Source: an uncultured Anaerolineae bacterium (GTDB lineage Bacteria; Chloroflexota; Anaerolineae; CG2-30-64-16). Taken from it: a DNA stretch of 64,000 nt. Both the position numbers and the translations under genes were made by a program. Below are positions 16,558 to 25,322 of this stretch, in pieces. The notes below the pieces were generated by a model that saw only the letters and a program-made list of their open reading frames with translations, made no database searches and had not been told where the DNA came from. Location of the stretch: assembly GCA_937124585.1 (NCBI GenBank), contig CAKZKT010000103.1:1-64000 (forward strand), read 5' to 3'. Position 1 is the first letter of the stretch. Every line of letters begins with the position of its first letter.

Positions 16558-17952
16558 TCATTTGGCCATGTGCTGCCAGGCCGCGATGAGCGCCTGGATC
16601 AGCGTTGCGTCTGTCTCCGGCAGCACGGTGCGCGGATCGAGGAGCAGGAGGCCGTCGGCGATGCGGCCGACGACGGCTGGCCGACCCTGGCGCAAGGCTT
16701 TCGCTAGCCCGTCGAGGTTCTGGTGCGCGAGCGCCAGCGCGCGCGTCGGCAGGGTCTCGCCCGGCAGCGAGCCGCCGCCGACCGTCGAACTTGCCGCGAC
16801 GACCGTGGCCGGAATGCCCTGTTCTTGTAGCCGGCCGGCCCAGGCGGCCGCACGCGCTTCCAGTGCCTGGAGGGGTGTGGCGATCATGCGCCAGATCGGC
16901 ACTTCGCGTTCGGCCTCTCGGCGCAGGTAATGGAGCAGGGTGGCCTGGAGCGCGGCCAGGGTGCTTTTGTCCACGCGCAGCGCGCGCGCCAGCGGGTGAT
17001 GACGCAGTCGGCCGACCAGTTCGGCCCGACCCACGATCAGGCCGGCTTGCGGGCCGCCGAGCAACTTGTCGCCGCTGAAGGTGACCAGATCGGCGCCGGC
17101 GGCCACGCTGGCCTGCACCATCGGCTCAGGCGCCAGGCCAAAGCGAGAGGTGTCCAGCAGGCTGCCGCTGCCCAGGTCATCCAGCACCGGGATGCCGCGC
17201 GCGTGGGCCAGCTCTACCATCTCGGCCAGCGACACCTCGGACACGAAGCCGATCTGTTTGAAGTTCGAGGAGTGGACGCGTAGCAGGAGAGCCGTCTCCT
17301 CGTTGATGGCAGCCTCGAAGTCACGGCGATGTGTGCGGTTGGTGGTGCCGACTTCGATCAGGCGGGCGCCGCTCTGGCGCATCACATCGGGGATGCGGAA
17401 GCCGCCGCCGATTTCGACCAGCTGGCCGCGCGAGATCACGACCGGTCGGCCTTGCGCCAGGGCGGTCAGCGCCAGGAAGACAGCGCCGGCATTGTTGTTG
17501 ACGGCCAGCGCGGCCTCTGCGCCGGTCAGCTGGCACAGCAGGCGCTCGGCGTGGAGATAGCGAGAGCCGCGCTCGCCGGCTTCCAGGTCGTATTCCAGGT
17601 TGCTGTAGCCGCCGGCGACGGCATCCATGGCGCTGCGGGCGGCCGCGCTCAGAGGCGCGCGGCCCAGATTGGTGTGGATGATCACGCCGGTGGCGTTGAT
17701 GACGGGGTAAAGTGTGCCGGCCGTCAGTTCTTCCAGGCGTTGCGCCACATCGGCCGCCAGCGAGATCAGGGTGGGCGACGCCTGACCCGCCTGGATGCGC
17801 GCTCGCGCGTCGTCCAGGGCCGCGCGGGCCGCGTTGACGGCCAGTTCACGGCCGTTTGCGGCGATGGCCGCGCGCAAGGCAGGATGCGCCAGCAGGCGGT
17901 CCACGCTGGGCAGGGTGCGTCTTTTATCTCCGGTGGCTGGCTCGTCTGCCAT
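16558..17952 (-). CDS. selA: L-seryl-tRNA(Sec) selenium transferase
   Basis: 464 aa from the preferred start (MADEPATGDKRRTLPSVDRLL), PLP-dependent. It converts Ser-tRNA(Sec) to Sec-tRNA(Sec) using selenophosphate. The N-terminal domain (LPSVDRLLAHPALRAAI) is typical of bacterial SelA, the PLP lysine is seen in LVTFSGDKLLGGPQAG, and VINATGVIIHTNLGRAPLS matches the family core. The full length and domain content argue against the shorter archaeal SelA-like proteins. Neither selB, selD nor a tRNA-Sec gene is in the window; the nearby tRNA is tRNA-Val. It is followed by DUF126 after 22 bases, so it may share a transcript with unrelated isoprenoid genes. Confidence 0.92.
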   Translation of the reverse strand: MADEPATGDKRRTLPSVDRLLAHPALRAAIAANGRELAVNAARAALDDARARIQAGQASPTLISLAADVAQRLEELTAGTLYPVINATGVIIHTNLGRAPLSAAARSAMDAVAGGYSNLEYDLEAGERGSRYLHAERLLCQLTGAEAALAVNNNAGAVFLALTALAQGRPVVISRGQLVEIGGGFRIPDVMRQSGARLIEVGTTNRTHRRDFEAAINEETALLLRVHSSNFKQIGFVSEVSLAEMVELAHARGIPVLDDLGSGSLLDTSRFGLAPEPMVQASVAAGADLVTFSGDKLLGGPQAGLIVGRAELVGRLRHHPLARALRVDKSTLAALQATLLHYLRREAEREVPIWRMIATPLQALEARAAAWAGRLQEQGIPATVVAASSTVGGGSLPGETLPTRALALAHQNLDGLAKALRQGRPAVVGRIADGLLLLDPRTVLPETDATLIQALIAAWQHMAK

Positions 17953-18023
17953 ATTCGGGGCCAAACAACATGATTCACTGCGGGCGATCGCCGCACACGA
18001 GCGAATGGCTCGCCGTCTCAAAA

Positions 18024-18098
<75 letters not shown>

Positions 18099-18107
18099 GA
18101 TGGAGAG

Positions 18108-18137
18108 ATTATACCGCCGTCGGGCAGGGTGTGTCAA
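18108..18137 (-). promoter_or_regulatory. Consensus promoter for tRNA-Val
   Basis: Minus-strand TTGACA (18137-18132), 18 bp, TATAAT (18113-18108), ten bases before the mature tRNA 5' end. Both hexamers match consensus exactly. Confidence 0.85.
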
Positions 18138-18185
18138 AACATGAAGCGTGAGGCGTTATCGGCGCCTCGGCGGTGAGCTTTCCGG

Positions 18186-19235
18186 TCAGGCCGGGTGTTT
18201 TTTCAGCTCGGCCAGGAGGTCGTTCAGCCGCGTCTTTGCCAGCGCCACACAGCGGTCGGCCCCGCCGTAGGAGATGTACAGGTCGCCATCGTATACATAG
18301 CCGCCGACCGGGAAGACCACGTTTCCCACGTCGCCGTATAGCTCGTAGTCTTCTTCCGGCTCCAGGATCGGGTAGGGCAGGCGGGCGATCACGCGTGTGG
18401 GGTTCTTCGCATCGAGCAGCGCCGCGCCCGCGCGATAGATAAAGGGCCGGGTCGCGTAGAACTGGGTCGCTTTCTCCCGGTCGCGCAGCAGGGAGGCCAC
18501 CTCTCGCCAATCGAACTGGCGATCGGGGAAGGTTTCCACGGCATGGTAGATCAGCAGCCAGCCATCCTCGGTGCGGATCGGCGGCACGCTGCCGCCCACT
18601 TTGCCGCATTCCCACGGGAACGCGGCCCGCAACACTGTGGCCGCTTCGACTCGCTGCTCGTAGTCTGCCCAATTGCGTGGGTCGAGCAGCGCGTCGAACG
18701 AGTCGAAGGTGTCAATCTGAATATTCGGGGAGACGCGGTGCACGTAGGCGATCTTGCCGCCGATGCGTTCGGGGAAGATGAAGGCGTCTTTGTCCCACGT
18801 GTAATGATCTATAAAGCCGAGCTTCTGCGCGGTGATGAAGTCCGTTGTGCGGGCGACGCCCACCCGGGCCCGATCCTGGCCGGCCGGCGCGATGTCTTTG
18901 TCCCAGCCGCAGTAGAACAGGTAGTACGCGCCCTCGAACGGGATGATGCGTGCATCCTGGCAACCGGATGCGTCCCAGGGCTCCGAGGGCGCCAGCAGCG
19001 CCCGGTTGGAGTCGAAGAGCAGCTGGCCTGTCGGCGTCAGGCGGGCGTAGCGCGTCTCATCCACCGCGTAGTTGGATTGTGTGGTCAGATCGAACTCCGA
19101 CCGCCACTCGGTGTAGCGATAGACCATGTGCACGATATCGCCGGCCAGGGTCATGCCCGCGTTGAATTTGGCGACGGTGCGAAACTGTGGCGTGTCGGGC
19201 TGCAGGACGACGCCGAGACGTTGGAGTTTGAGCAT
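18186..19235 (-). CDS. GH130-like glycoside phosphorylase/hydrolase
   Basis: 349 aa, predicted five-bladed beta-propeller. Family landmarks include KFNAGMTLAGDIVHMVYRYTEW at the N-terminus, the central CQDARIIPFEGAYYLFYCGWD, KDAFIFPERIGGKIAYVHR, and GGSVPPIRTEDGWLLIYHAVE, then VVFPVGGYVYDGDLYISYGGADR. GH130 enzymes phosphorolyse beta-mannosides; others in the clan are hydrolases. The usual EDPR around the catalytic Asp reads QDAR here, so this may be an atypical subgroup and the substrate (likely a beta-mannoside) is uncertain. There is no signal peptide, so it is cytoplasmic. It follows ftsK by 34 bases and precedes the tRNA. Confidence 0.82.
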   Translation of the reverse strand: MLKLQRLGVVLQPDTPQFRTVAKFNAGMTLAGDIVHMVYRYTEWRSEFDLTTQSNYAVDETRYARLTPTGQLLFDSNRALLAPSEPWDASGCQDARIIPFEGAYYLFYCGWDKDIAPAGQDRARVGVARTTDFITAQKLGFIDHYTWDKDAFIFPERIGGKIAYVHRVSPNIQIDTFDSFDALLDPRNWADYEQRVEAATVLRAAFPWECGKVGGSVPPIRTEDGWLLIYHAVETFPDRQFDWREVASLLRDREKATQFYATRPFIYRAGAALLDAKNPTRVIARLPYPILEPEEDYELYGDVGNVVFPVGGYVYDGDLYISYGGADRCVALAKTRLNDLLAELKKHPA

Positions 19236-19269
19236 AGGTACGGACCTCTGTTCTGCCGATTTTTGGTTT

Positions 19270-21594
19270 TCAACCGTCTACCAACACTTCGCGGCTGCGG
19301 CCGCCGCCTTCATCCGGGCCGACCGCGCCCATTTCTTCGAGCTGTTCCATCAGCCGGGCCGCGCGCGGATAGCCGATCCGCAACTGGCGTTGCAGCAGCG
19401 ACGTGGAGACCTGGCGCTTGCCCTGGAGCAGCTCGAGCGCCCGGGTCAGCAATTCATCCTTTTCGTCGTCCGCGGCCATGATCATGCCGGCCCAGGGCAC
19501 ATCGGCCTCGTCGGCCGGCGGCGGATCGTCGGCGTCGCGGCCGCCGCGCCAAAAGCTCACGATCCCGTCAATTTCCTCATCGGAGACGAAGCAGCCCTGG
19601 ATGCGCACCAGCCTGGCCGAATCGGGCGCCATGTACAGCATATCGCCGCGGCCCAGCAATCGCTCGGCGCCCGGCGTGTCCAGGATGACCCGGCTGTCAA
19701 TCTGCGAGGTGACCGCGAAGGCGATGCGTGCCGGAAAGTTGGCTTTGATCAGCCCGGTGATGACGTCCACGCTCGGTCGCTGCGTGGCAAGCACCAGGTG
19801 AATGCCCGTGGCGCGCGACATCTGCGCCAGGCGGCAGATCTGGCGTTCCACGTCATACGCGGCGGTCATCATTAGGTCGGCCAGCTCGTCAATCACCAGG
19901 ACGATGTAGGGCAGCGGCTCGGCCGACTTCGAGCGGCCCAGCTTGTGGTTGTATTCTTCGATGTTGCGCGCGCCGCGCGCGGCGAACAGCCGATAGCGGT
20001 CATCCATTTGCAACGTCAGCCAGGCGAGCGCGGCCGGCACCTGTGCGACATCGGTGATAACGTTGCCGTAGAGATGCGGAATGCCGTTGTAGGTCGGCAA
20101 TTCCACCATCTTCGGGTCTACCATCAGAAAGCGCACGCGCTCCGGGCCGTTGTTCATCAGGAGCGCAGAGACGATGGCATTGATGCACACCGATTTGCCG
20201 GAGCCGGTAGCGCCCGCGATGAGCAGGTGCGGCAGGCGGGCCAGGTCGGCGATGACCGGATCGCCGGCCACATCGCGGCCGAGCGCAATCGCCAGCGGTG
20301 ACCGCACCCTGGCGAATTCGGCCGATTCCAGCAGGCCGCGCAGCGTCACGGTCGTCTTGGCCGGATTGGGGATCTCGATGCCGACGTAGGGTCGGCCCGG
20401 CACCGGCGCCTCGATGCGGATGGAAGCCGCGGCCAGGGCCAGCGCCAGGTCATTGCTCAGCCGCTGAATTTTATGCACAGACACGCGACGTCGAACGATC
20501 TCGCCATCGCGCAGTTCGCGCACGATCTCCCCCGGCTCCAGGCCGAACTGCGTGACGGTCGGCCCCTCTTTGATGCTGACGATTTCGACCGGGACGCCGA
20601 ACTCGGCCAGCGTTTGTTTCAGGATCTGGGCGCGCTGGCGGGCGTCGGCCTGGCTGTTTGCCCTGTGCGTCTCTGCTCGCAAGAGGTCGAGGGGCGGCAG
20701 GTTGTCGGGCCGGGTTTTGAGCCGCGAGGGCCGGCCGACGCCTTTGGCCGTGTCGCGCGTGGAGGGTTCTGCGGTCGGCCGGTCGCGCGGCCCGGCATCG
20801 GCTGCTGCGGGCGTCTGGGCTGCGGGGGGAGCCGGCCGGGCCACCGATCGCGCGACGGGTTTGGATGCCGGTTTCTCTCGGCCCTGATTTGTGGCGCGTG
20901 ATTGCGGCGTTTCCTCCGGAGCAGTTGGCGGAGAAGGCAGCAGGGAAGCACCGATCGCGCGCAGTGTGCCAGCAGCTGCTGCCGCCCATCGGCTCAGCCG
21001 CTCGCTCGCCGAGACAGCAGCCGGCCGGTCTGGTCGCGTCGCGCGTGGCGTCTGCGGAGAGACCGTCCGTGTGCTGCGGCCGGCCAGTCTGTGGGCCACG
21101 CTCGTCAGCCCTGCGACGGCGCGGTGCAGCCATAGCGTCGGCCGGCGTGTCCAGGTCGGGGGCAGATCGCGCCAGAAGAACCAGCCGGCGCCCAGGCCCA
21201 CAGCCACCAGAACTGCCCAGGCCAGCGGCCGCGGCAGCACGACCGTCAACGCCTGGCTGAGCGCCCAGCCGATCAGCCCGCCGCCTCCACCGGCGCGCGC
21301 GACAGTCAGCGGGTCGGCGAGGCCCAGATGGGTGATCGTCAGCAGTACCAGGAAGATCACCTCGGCCGCCGCAATGGCCTGCCAGCGCACCTGCCAGCCC
21401 AGCTTGTCGGCGAAGAGCATCATCACGCCGCCCAGCACAGCGACCAGGACGAACGGCGACGCGCTCCAGCCGAGGAGCACGCGCAAAGGCGCCGTCCCGG
21501 TGCCGTGCAGCGAATCGGGCAGAAGCAGCGCCAGGGCGATCAGGCCGATGACGGCCAGGATCAGGCCGATAGCCCGATGAAGCGGCAGATTCAC
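19270..21594 (-). CDS. ftsK: DNA translocase FtsK/SpoIIIE
   Basis: 774 aa. Four to five N-terminal helices (residues 1-150) anchor it at the septum; a Pro/Arg-rich linker follows to about 290; the motor follows. Walker A is IAGATGSGKSVCINAIV, Walker B LVIDELADLMM, and the RecA-like core contains RFLMVDPKMVELPTYNGIPHL and LATQRPSVDVITGLIKANFP. The C-terminal gamma winged helix that reads KOPS/SRS sequences is present (LLQRQLRIGYPRAARLMEQLEEMGAVG). It pumps chromosomal DNA during division. The start codon is GTG 21594 with no strong ribosome site, 15 bases after the S1 gene, so translation probably depends on coupling. Confidence 0.95.
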   Translation of the reverse strand: MNLPLHRAIGLILAVIGLIALALLLPDSLHGTGTAPLRVLLGWSASPFVLVAVLGGVMMLFADKLGWQVRWQAIAAAEVIFLVLLTITHLGLADPLTVARAGGGGGLIGWALSQALTVVLPRPLAWAVLVAVGLGAGWFFWRDLPPTWTRRPTLWLHRAVAGLTSVAHRLAGRSTRTVSPQTPRATRPDRPAAVSASERLSRWAAAAAGTLRAIGASLLPSPPTAPEETPQSRATNQGREKPASKPVARSVARPAPPAAQTPAAADAGPRDRPTAEPSTRDTAKGVGRPSRLKTRPDNLPPLDLLRAETHRANSQADARQRAQILKQTLAEFGVPVEIVSIKEGPTVTQFGLEPGEIVRELRDGEIVRRRVSVHKIQRLSNDLALALAAASIRIEAPVPGRPYVGIEIPNPAKTTVTLRGLLESAEFARVRSPLAIALGRDVAGDPVIADLARLPHLLIAGATGSGKSVCINAIVSALLMNNGPERVRFLMVDPKMVELPTYNGIPHLYGNVITDVAQVPAALAWLTLQMDDRYRLFAARGARNIEEYNHKLGRSKSAEPLPYIVLVIDELADLMMTAAYDVERQICRLAQMSRATGIHLVLATQRPSVDVITGLIKANFPARIAFAVTSQIDSRVILDTPGAERLLGRGDMLYMAPDSARLVRIQGCFVSDEEIDGIVSFWRGGRDADDPPPADEADVPWAGMIMAADDEKDELLTRALELLQGKRQVSTSLLQRQLRIGYPRAARLMEQLEEMGAVGPDEGGGRSREVLVDG

Positions 21595-21609
21595 GGCCGT
21601 TGCGCCATC

Positions 21610-22614
21610 TTATGCCGCCAGTCTTGCGGCAGTGGTCGGCAGTGCCGTGCTGCGCGCGCGCGTCGATTCCGCGCTGCGCAGCGAGAGCGCGATGCGCCGT
21701 TTCGCGCCATCCACCTGCAGGACGCGCGCGCGCACCCGATCGCCTTCGCGCACGACGTTGCGCGGATGCATGAAGCTGCCCTCGGCCAGCTCTGAGACGT
21801 GCACCAGCCCTTCCAGCCCTTCTTCCAGCCGGGCAAAGGCGCCGAAGTTGACCACGTTGGTGATCACGGCCTCAACCATTTGTCCCACGGTGTAGCGTTG
21901 TTCCACACCTTGCCAGGGATCGGGCCGCAGCCGTTTGAGGCTGAGCGACACTTTGCGCTCTTCTGGACTGACTTCCATGACCAGCAATTGGAGTTCGTCG
22001 CCTGGTCGAACGACTTCATCGGGCGCGCCCACGCGGCCCCACGACAATTCCGAGATGTGGATCAGGCCCTCGTAGCCGCCCAGATCTACGAACGCGCCGA
22101 AGGGGCAGAGGTTCGTCACGCGGCCCTGGCAGATCTGGCCGGGGCGCAGTGAGGCGATCAGCTCGTCCACGTGGCCGTCTTGTTGCGCCAGCCGCTCGGA
22201 TAGGATCAGACGTCGGCGCTCGCGATCGATCTCGACGATGCGCACGTTCAGGCTCTCGCCGATGCGCGCGGCCAGCGCTGCCGTGCGCTGCATCGGCGTC
22301 TGCGCGAAGGGCGCGTTGAGCAGATGCGAAGCCGGGATGAAGCCCTGAATTGTGCCGAAGTCAGCCAGCAAGCCGCCCCGGTTGTGGCCGGTCACGGTCA
22401 CTTGCACGATCTCGCCGCTTGCGAGCAGGTCGGCAGCTCTTTCCCAATCCGCCTCATCTTCGTGCGGCGGTTCTACCGGTCGCCGTGCGGCCGGGACCGG
22501 TTCGACACTGTGCCATTCCCCCAAAGTCTCCTCGATTTCTCCTTTGGGCCGCCATGACCCACATTCTTCTTCTGCATCCTGGAGCAATGATTCCCAGTAG
22601 CCTTCGTCCAACAT
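21610..22614 (-). CDS. Three-domain S1 RNA-binding protein
   Basis: 334 aa from ATG 22614, which has AGGAGGAAGG directly upstream. After an acidic N-terminal ~70 residues there are three S1 domains: EIVQVTVTGHNRGGLLADFGTIQGFIPASHL, then GQICQGRVTNLCPFGAFVDLGGYEGLIHISEL, and GQMVEAVITNVVNFGAFARLEEGLEGLVHVSEL. This resembles ribosomal protein S1 or S1-like translation factors, but another, four-domain S1 protein at 40.3 kb is a better candidate for RpsA. The gene is 16 bases downstream of the multi-TM sensor gene and directly upstream of ftsK, so it is in an operon with them. Target RNA is unknown. Confidence 0.88.
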   Translation of the reverse strand: MLDEGYWESLLQDAEEECGSWRPKGEIEETLGEWHSVEPVPAARRPVEPPHEDEADWERAADLLASGEIVQVTVTGHNRGGLLADFGTIQGFIPASHLLNAPFAQTPMQRTAALAARIGESLNVRIVEIDRERRRLILSERLAQQDGHVDELIASLRPGQICQGRVTNLCPFGAFVDLGGYEGLIHISELSWGRVGAPDEVVRPGDELQLLVMEVSPEERKVSLSLKRLRPDPWQGVEQRYTVGQMVEAVITNVVNFGAFARLEEGLEGLVHVSELAEGSFMHPRNVVREGDRVRARVLQVDGAKRRIALSLRSAESTRARSTALPTTAARLAA

Positions 22615-22630
22615 TCCTTCCTCCTCAGAT

Positions 22631-24622
22631 TCATTCTTTACTATTTGAATCGTGCGTTGCCTTTGTTCCAAGCGCCAGGACCGCGGCCTCCATCTCGGCG
22701 AGGGTCTTCGCAACTTCGGCCACAGCAGCGCGTTGTTTGCGGTAGAGATCGGACTCGCTCATCGAGAGGCGCATCGCGATATCACGTACCCGTTGACCCT
22801 GAATGAAACGCATGTCCAGAATATTATACAACAACCATTCGGAGGCGGTCAGTTTGCGTTCGCCGGCCGGCCGTTGACGTTCGATGGCCTCGCGCAGCAC
22901 CGCGCGCACGGCTCGGGGCACATTGCCGTCGTGTATTTCGAGCGCGCGTCGCACCAGGCGCATGCTCGCCAGCGGGCTTTCGCTGAGCTTCGGGCCGCCC
23001 CAGTAGTGGCTGAGCGCGTCTTTGACCCAGGTGTAGAACGTATGGTCATGGATGGGAGGGACGCTTTCGGGCGGCGCGCTGTCGCTTTCACCGGTTTTGG
23101 GTTCCGCTGTCGCAGGCAGCGGCGGCGCGTAGCGCAGTTCGCTGCGCCATTCCTGGATCCGTTCCAGGTCGGGCAGGATACGCTGCAGAGTGGCGAAGAC
23201 TCCCTCCTGCACATAGCGGTCGGCGATGGCGGCCGTGGCCTGGGCCAGCAGTTTCTCCACCTCGACTTCTTCGGCCGGATCCAGCTCGACCTGGGGGCTG
23301 CGGCCACGCACGGCCAGCAGCCCCAACATCTTCGCGCCGTCCTCGCCGCGCAACGGACACAGCCAGAAGAGGCCGTTGGGGTAAAAATGCGGCTCCTCGT
23401 CGCGCGTTTCCTGCTCCAGTGCCTGCCAGTTTGCGCGCCCCTCTGGGCCGGCAGCAAACTGACGGGCCAGCTCCAGATCGCCGATCCCGACCTCGACGCG
23501 CAAGCCTGCGGCGGTTTGCACCAGGACGAAGCCAGAATCCACGCGCAGCAGTTCGCACAGGCTGATCAGGATGTTGGTGAGGAACTGATGGAGGTCGCTG
23601 CTGGTGAGCAATCGGCGGTCCAGGGTCTGGATCCAGGCCAGCTCTTCGCGATCCTGGCGGAAGATCAGACGGTCGAGATAGGGTTTGGACAGGCCGAGCG
23701 CGAGCTGGCCGAGCACGATCATGCCGACGACGACGAAGATCAGCGCCGTATCGCGCGGCAGGCCCAGGATCAGCTCGACCCGGGGGATCACCAGCATCAC
23801 GATGATCACCATCGTGCCGAGGATCGGCCCGCGCAGCAGGTAGTGCAGCATGTCGTGGCGGATGACGCGGTCGGGCGTCAGCACGCCGTAATAGGCGACC
23901 GTGTAGGCCATCAGCACCAGCATGGCGCCGACCAGCACGCTGGCCAGCATGGCCAGCAACAATATCGGGATCGGCCCGATGTGCATGAGCAGGCCCGAGC
24001 TGACGATCAGGTAGGGGAAGACGCCCAGGCCCGGCGCGGCAAATGAGACCGCCAGATAGAGCATCCGCCGGCGCAGCGCGGGCGTCAGACAGCGTCGCCG
24101 CGCGCGAATGACATTGTAGGCGCCATAAACGGCGGTGGTGACGAAATAGGCGACGAAAAGAGGGAACAACGGCCCGGCGGCGAGGTAGCTGATCTGAGGC
24201 CAGACATTGCCATCGCTCACGACGATGTCGGTGAAAAGCGCCAGCGCCACCAGGCTCGCGCTGAAGATGTAGCTGCCGATCACGACCAGCCGACGCCGTT
24301 GCGAGAAATGGCGCGTGCTGCGCAACAGCGCATCGGAGAAGTGAAGATAGGCAGCCGGCACCATGGCGATGCCGATCCACTGCACGCGCAGCCATACCAC
24401 CACGGCCTCAGCGCCCTCAACACGGGGAATGATGATGTCGCAGGCGTAGACCAGCGACACACACGCCAGCAACACGCTGAAGGCCTGCGCCACGCTGCTG
24501 CGGAGATTGTGCGTCAGCACGTAACCGAGCAGCGAAAAAGCCGTGATGACAATGGCGGAAGAGAGGATGAGATTGACAAAACCCAATACAACGAGCCAGC
24601 TCAGGCCCGGAAATTCTATCAT
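22631..24622 (-). CDS. Multi-TM sensor protein with GAF-like region and C-terminal helix-turn-helix-like segment
   Basis: 663 aa. Residues 1-310 form roughly nine transmembrane helices resembling the histidine-kinase-type multi-TM sensor region. Residues ~330-480 resemble a GAF domain (LLTSSDLHQFLTNILISLCELLRVDSGFVLVQTAAGLRVEVGIG). No H-box or ATPase follows. Instead, the C-terminus has a segment like a sigma/HTH unit (LLYNILDMRFIQGQRVRDIAMRLSMSESDLYRKQRAAVAEVAKTL). It may therefore sense a signal and act by binding DNA or protein while membrane-bound, rather than by phosphorylation; this is inferred. It starts three bases after the GNAT gene and precedes the S1 gene by 16 bases. Confidence 0.75.
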   Translation of the reverse strand: MIEFPGLSWLVVLGFVNLILSSAIVITAFSLLGYVLTHNLRSSVAQAFSVLLACVSLVYACDIIIPRVEGAEAVVVWLRVQWIGIAMVPAAYLHFSDALLRSTRHFSQRRRLVVIGSYIFSASLVALALFTDIVVSDGNVWPQISYLAAGPLFPLFVAYFVTTAVYGAYNVIRARRRCLTPALRRRMLYLAVSFAAPGLGVFPYLIVSSGLLMHIGPIPILLLAMLASVLVGAMLVLMAYTVAYYGVLTPDRVIRHDMLHYLLRGPILGTMVIIVMLVIPRVELILGLPRDTALIFVVVGMIVLGQLALGLSKPYLDRLIFRQDREELAWIQTLDRRLLTSSDLHQFLTNILISLCELLRVDSGFVLVQTAAGLRVEVGIGDLELARQFAAGPEGRANWQALEQETRDEEPHFYPNGLFWLCPLRGEDGAKMLGLLAVRGRSPQVELDPAEEVEVEKLLAQATAAIADRYVQEGVFATLQRILPDLERIQEWRSELRYAPPLPATAEPKTGESDSAPPESVPPIHDHTFYTWVKDALSHYWGGPKLSESPLASMRLVRRALEIHDGNVPRAVRAVLREAIERQRPAGERKLTASEWLLYNILDMRFIQGQRVRDIAMRLSMSESDLYRKQRAAVAEVAKTLAEMEAAVLALGTKATHDSNSKE

Positions 24623-24625
24623 ACC

Positions 24626-25153
24626 CTACAGCCCACGCCCGAAATACAGTCCGATGTCCTGATTGCGATAGAAACGTTCGTTATAGCCGCAAAACGTGAA
24701 ACCATGTCGCTGGAAGAAATTGATGGCCGGATAGTTCTTGCTTTGCACGATCACCATCATCTGCGCCAGGCCCTCCTGGCGGGCATGTTGAATGCCGCGC
24801 TGCAGAAGCGCGGTGCCGATCCCTTTGCGTCGGTGGGGCGCCGCGACCACCAGATGATGGATCCAGGCGATATCCTGGTCGGGCTGTGTCTCCTGGTCTA
24901 TGTAGCCGAGCACCTCGGTGGCCTGGGCCGCCACGAGAATGAGGTCTCCGCGCTCCTGATGCGCCAGCAGCGCCTCGTTCCAGCTCGGATAGCGGACGCG
25001 CGTGGTGCGGGGCAGCTGCGCCAGGCGGAACCGGGCCACCATATCCTGCTCTTCCTGTTGCTGGACAACCTGCCAGACGCGGTCGGTCTCATACGAACCG
25101 TCCAACATCAGACAGGCCGTCAAGTCTCGCAGATCGGCGCGGTAGATATGCAT
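24626..25153 (-). CDS. GNAT family N-acetyltransferase
   Basis: 175 aa from ATG 25153. The acetyl-CoA binding motif A is clear: IHHLVVAAPHRRKGIGTALLQRGIQHARQEGL (R/Q-x-x-G-x-G/A), followed by the motif B segment NYPAINFFQRHGFTFCGY. Substrate is unknown; GNAT enzymes acetylate amino groups of small molecules, peptides or proteins. It is the first gene of a leftward operon with the multi-TM sensor, S1 protein and ftsK. A promoter is found at 25189-25217, back to back with that of the GH31 gene. The frame is open further upstream, but those residues do not look coding. Confidence 0.88.
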   Translation of the reverse strand: MHIYRADLRDLTACLMLDGSYETDRVWQVVQQQEEQDMVARFRLAQLPRTTRVRYPSWNEALLAHQERGDLILVAAQATEVLGYIDQETQPDQDIAWIHHLVVAAPHRRKGIGTALLQRGIQHARQEGLAQMMVIVQSKNYPAINFFQRHGFTFCGYNERFYRNQDIGLYFGRGL

Positions 25154-25188
25154 GGCAGGCGCATTCTCCCATAGATCGAAGTATGTAA

Positions 25189-25217
25189 ATTCTATCACTG
25201 GCGCGAATGTTTGGCAA
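25189..25217 (-). promoter_or_regulatory. Promoter for the GNAT-sensor-S1-ftsK operon
   Basis: Minus-strand TTGCCA (25217-25212), 17 bp, TAGAAT (25194-25189), about 36 bases before the GNAT start. Confidence 0.65.
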
Positions 25218-25255
25218 AGTGGAAGAGGATTGTCGTGAGGCCGCCCAAGGCACTT

Positions 25256-25284
25256 TTGCGCCGGGGCCAGGGAGGAGATACAAT
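25256..25284 (+). promoter_or_regulatory. Promoter for the GH31 gene
   Basis: TTGCGC (25256-25261), 17 bp, TACAAT (25279-25284), 38 bases before the GH31 ATG. It diverges from the GNAT promoter. Confidence 0.65.
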
Positions 25285-25322
25285 GAACGCCATCTGATTT
25301 TGTGCTTTGAGGACAGATCCCG

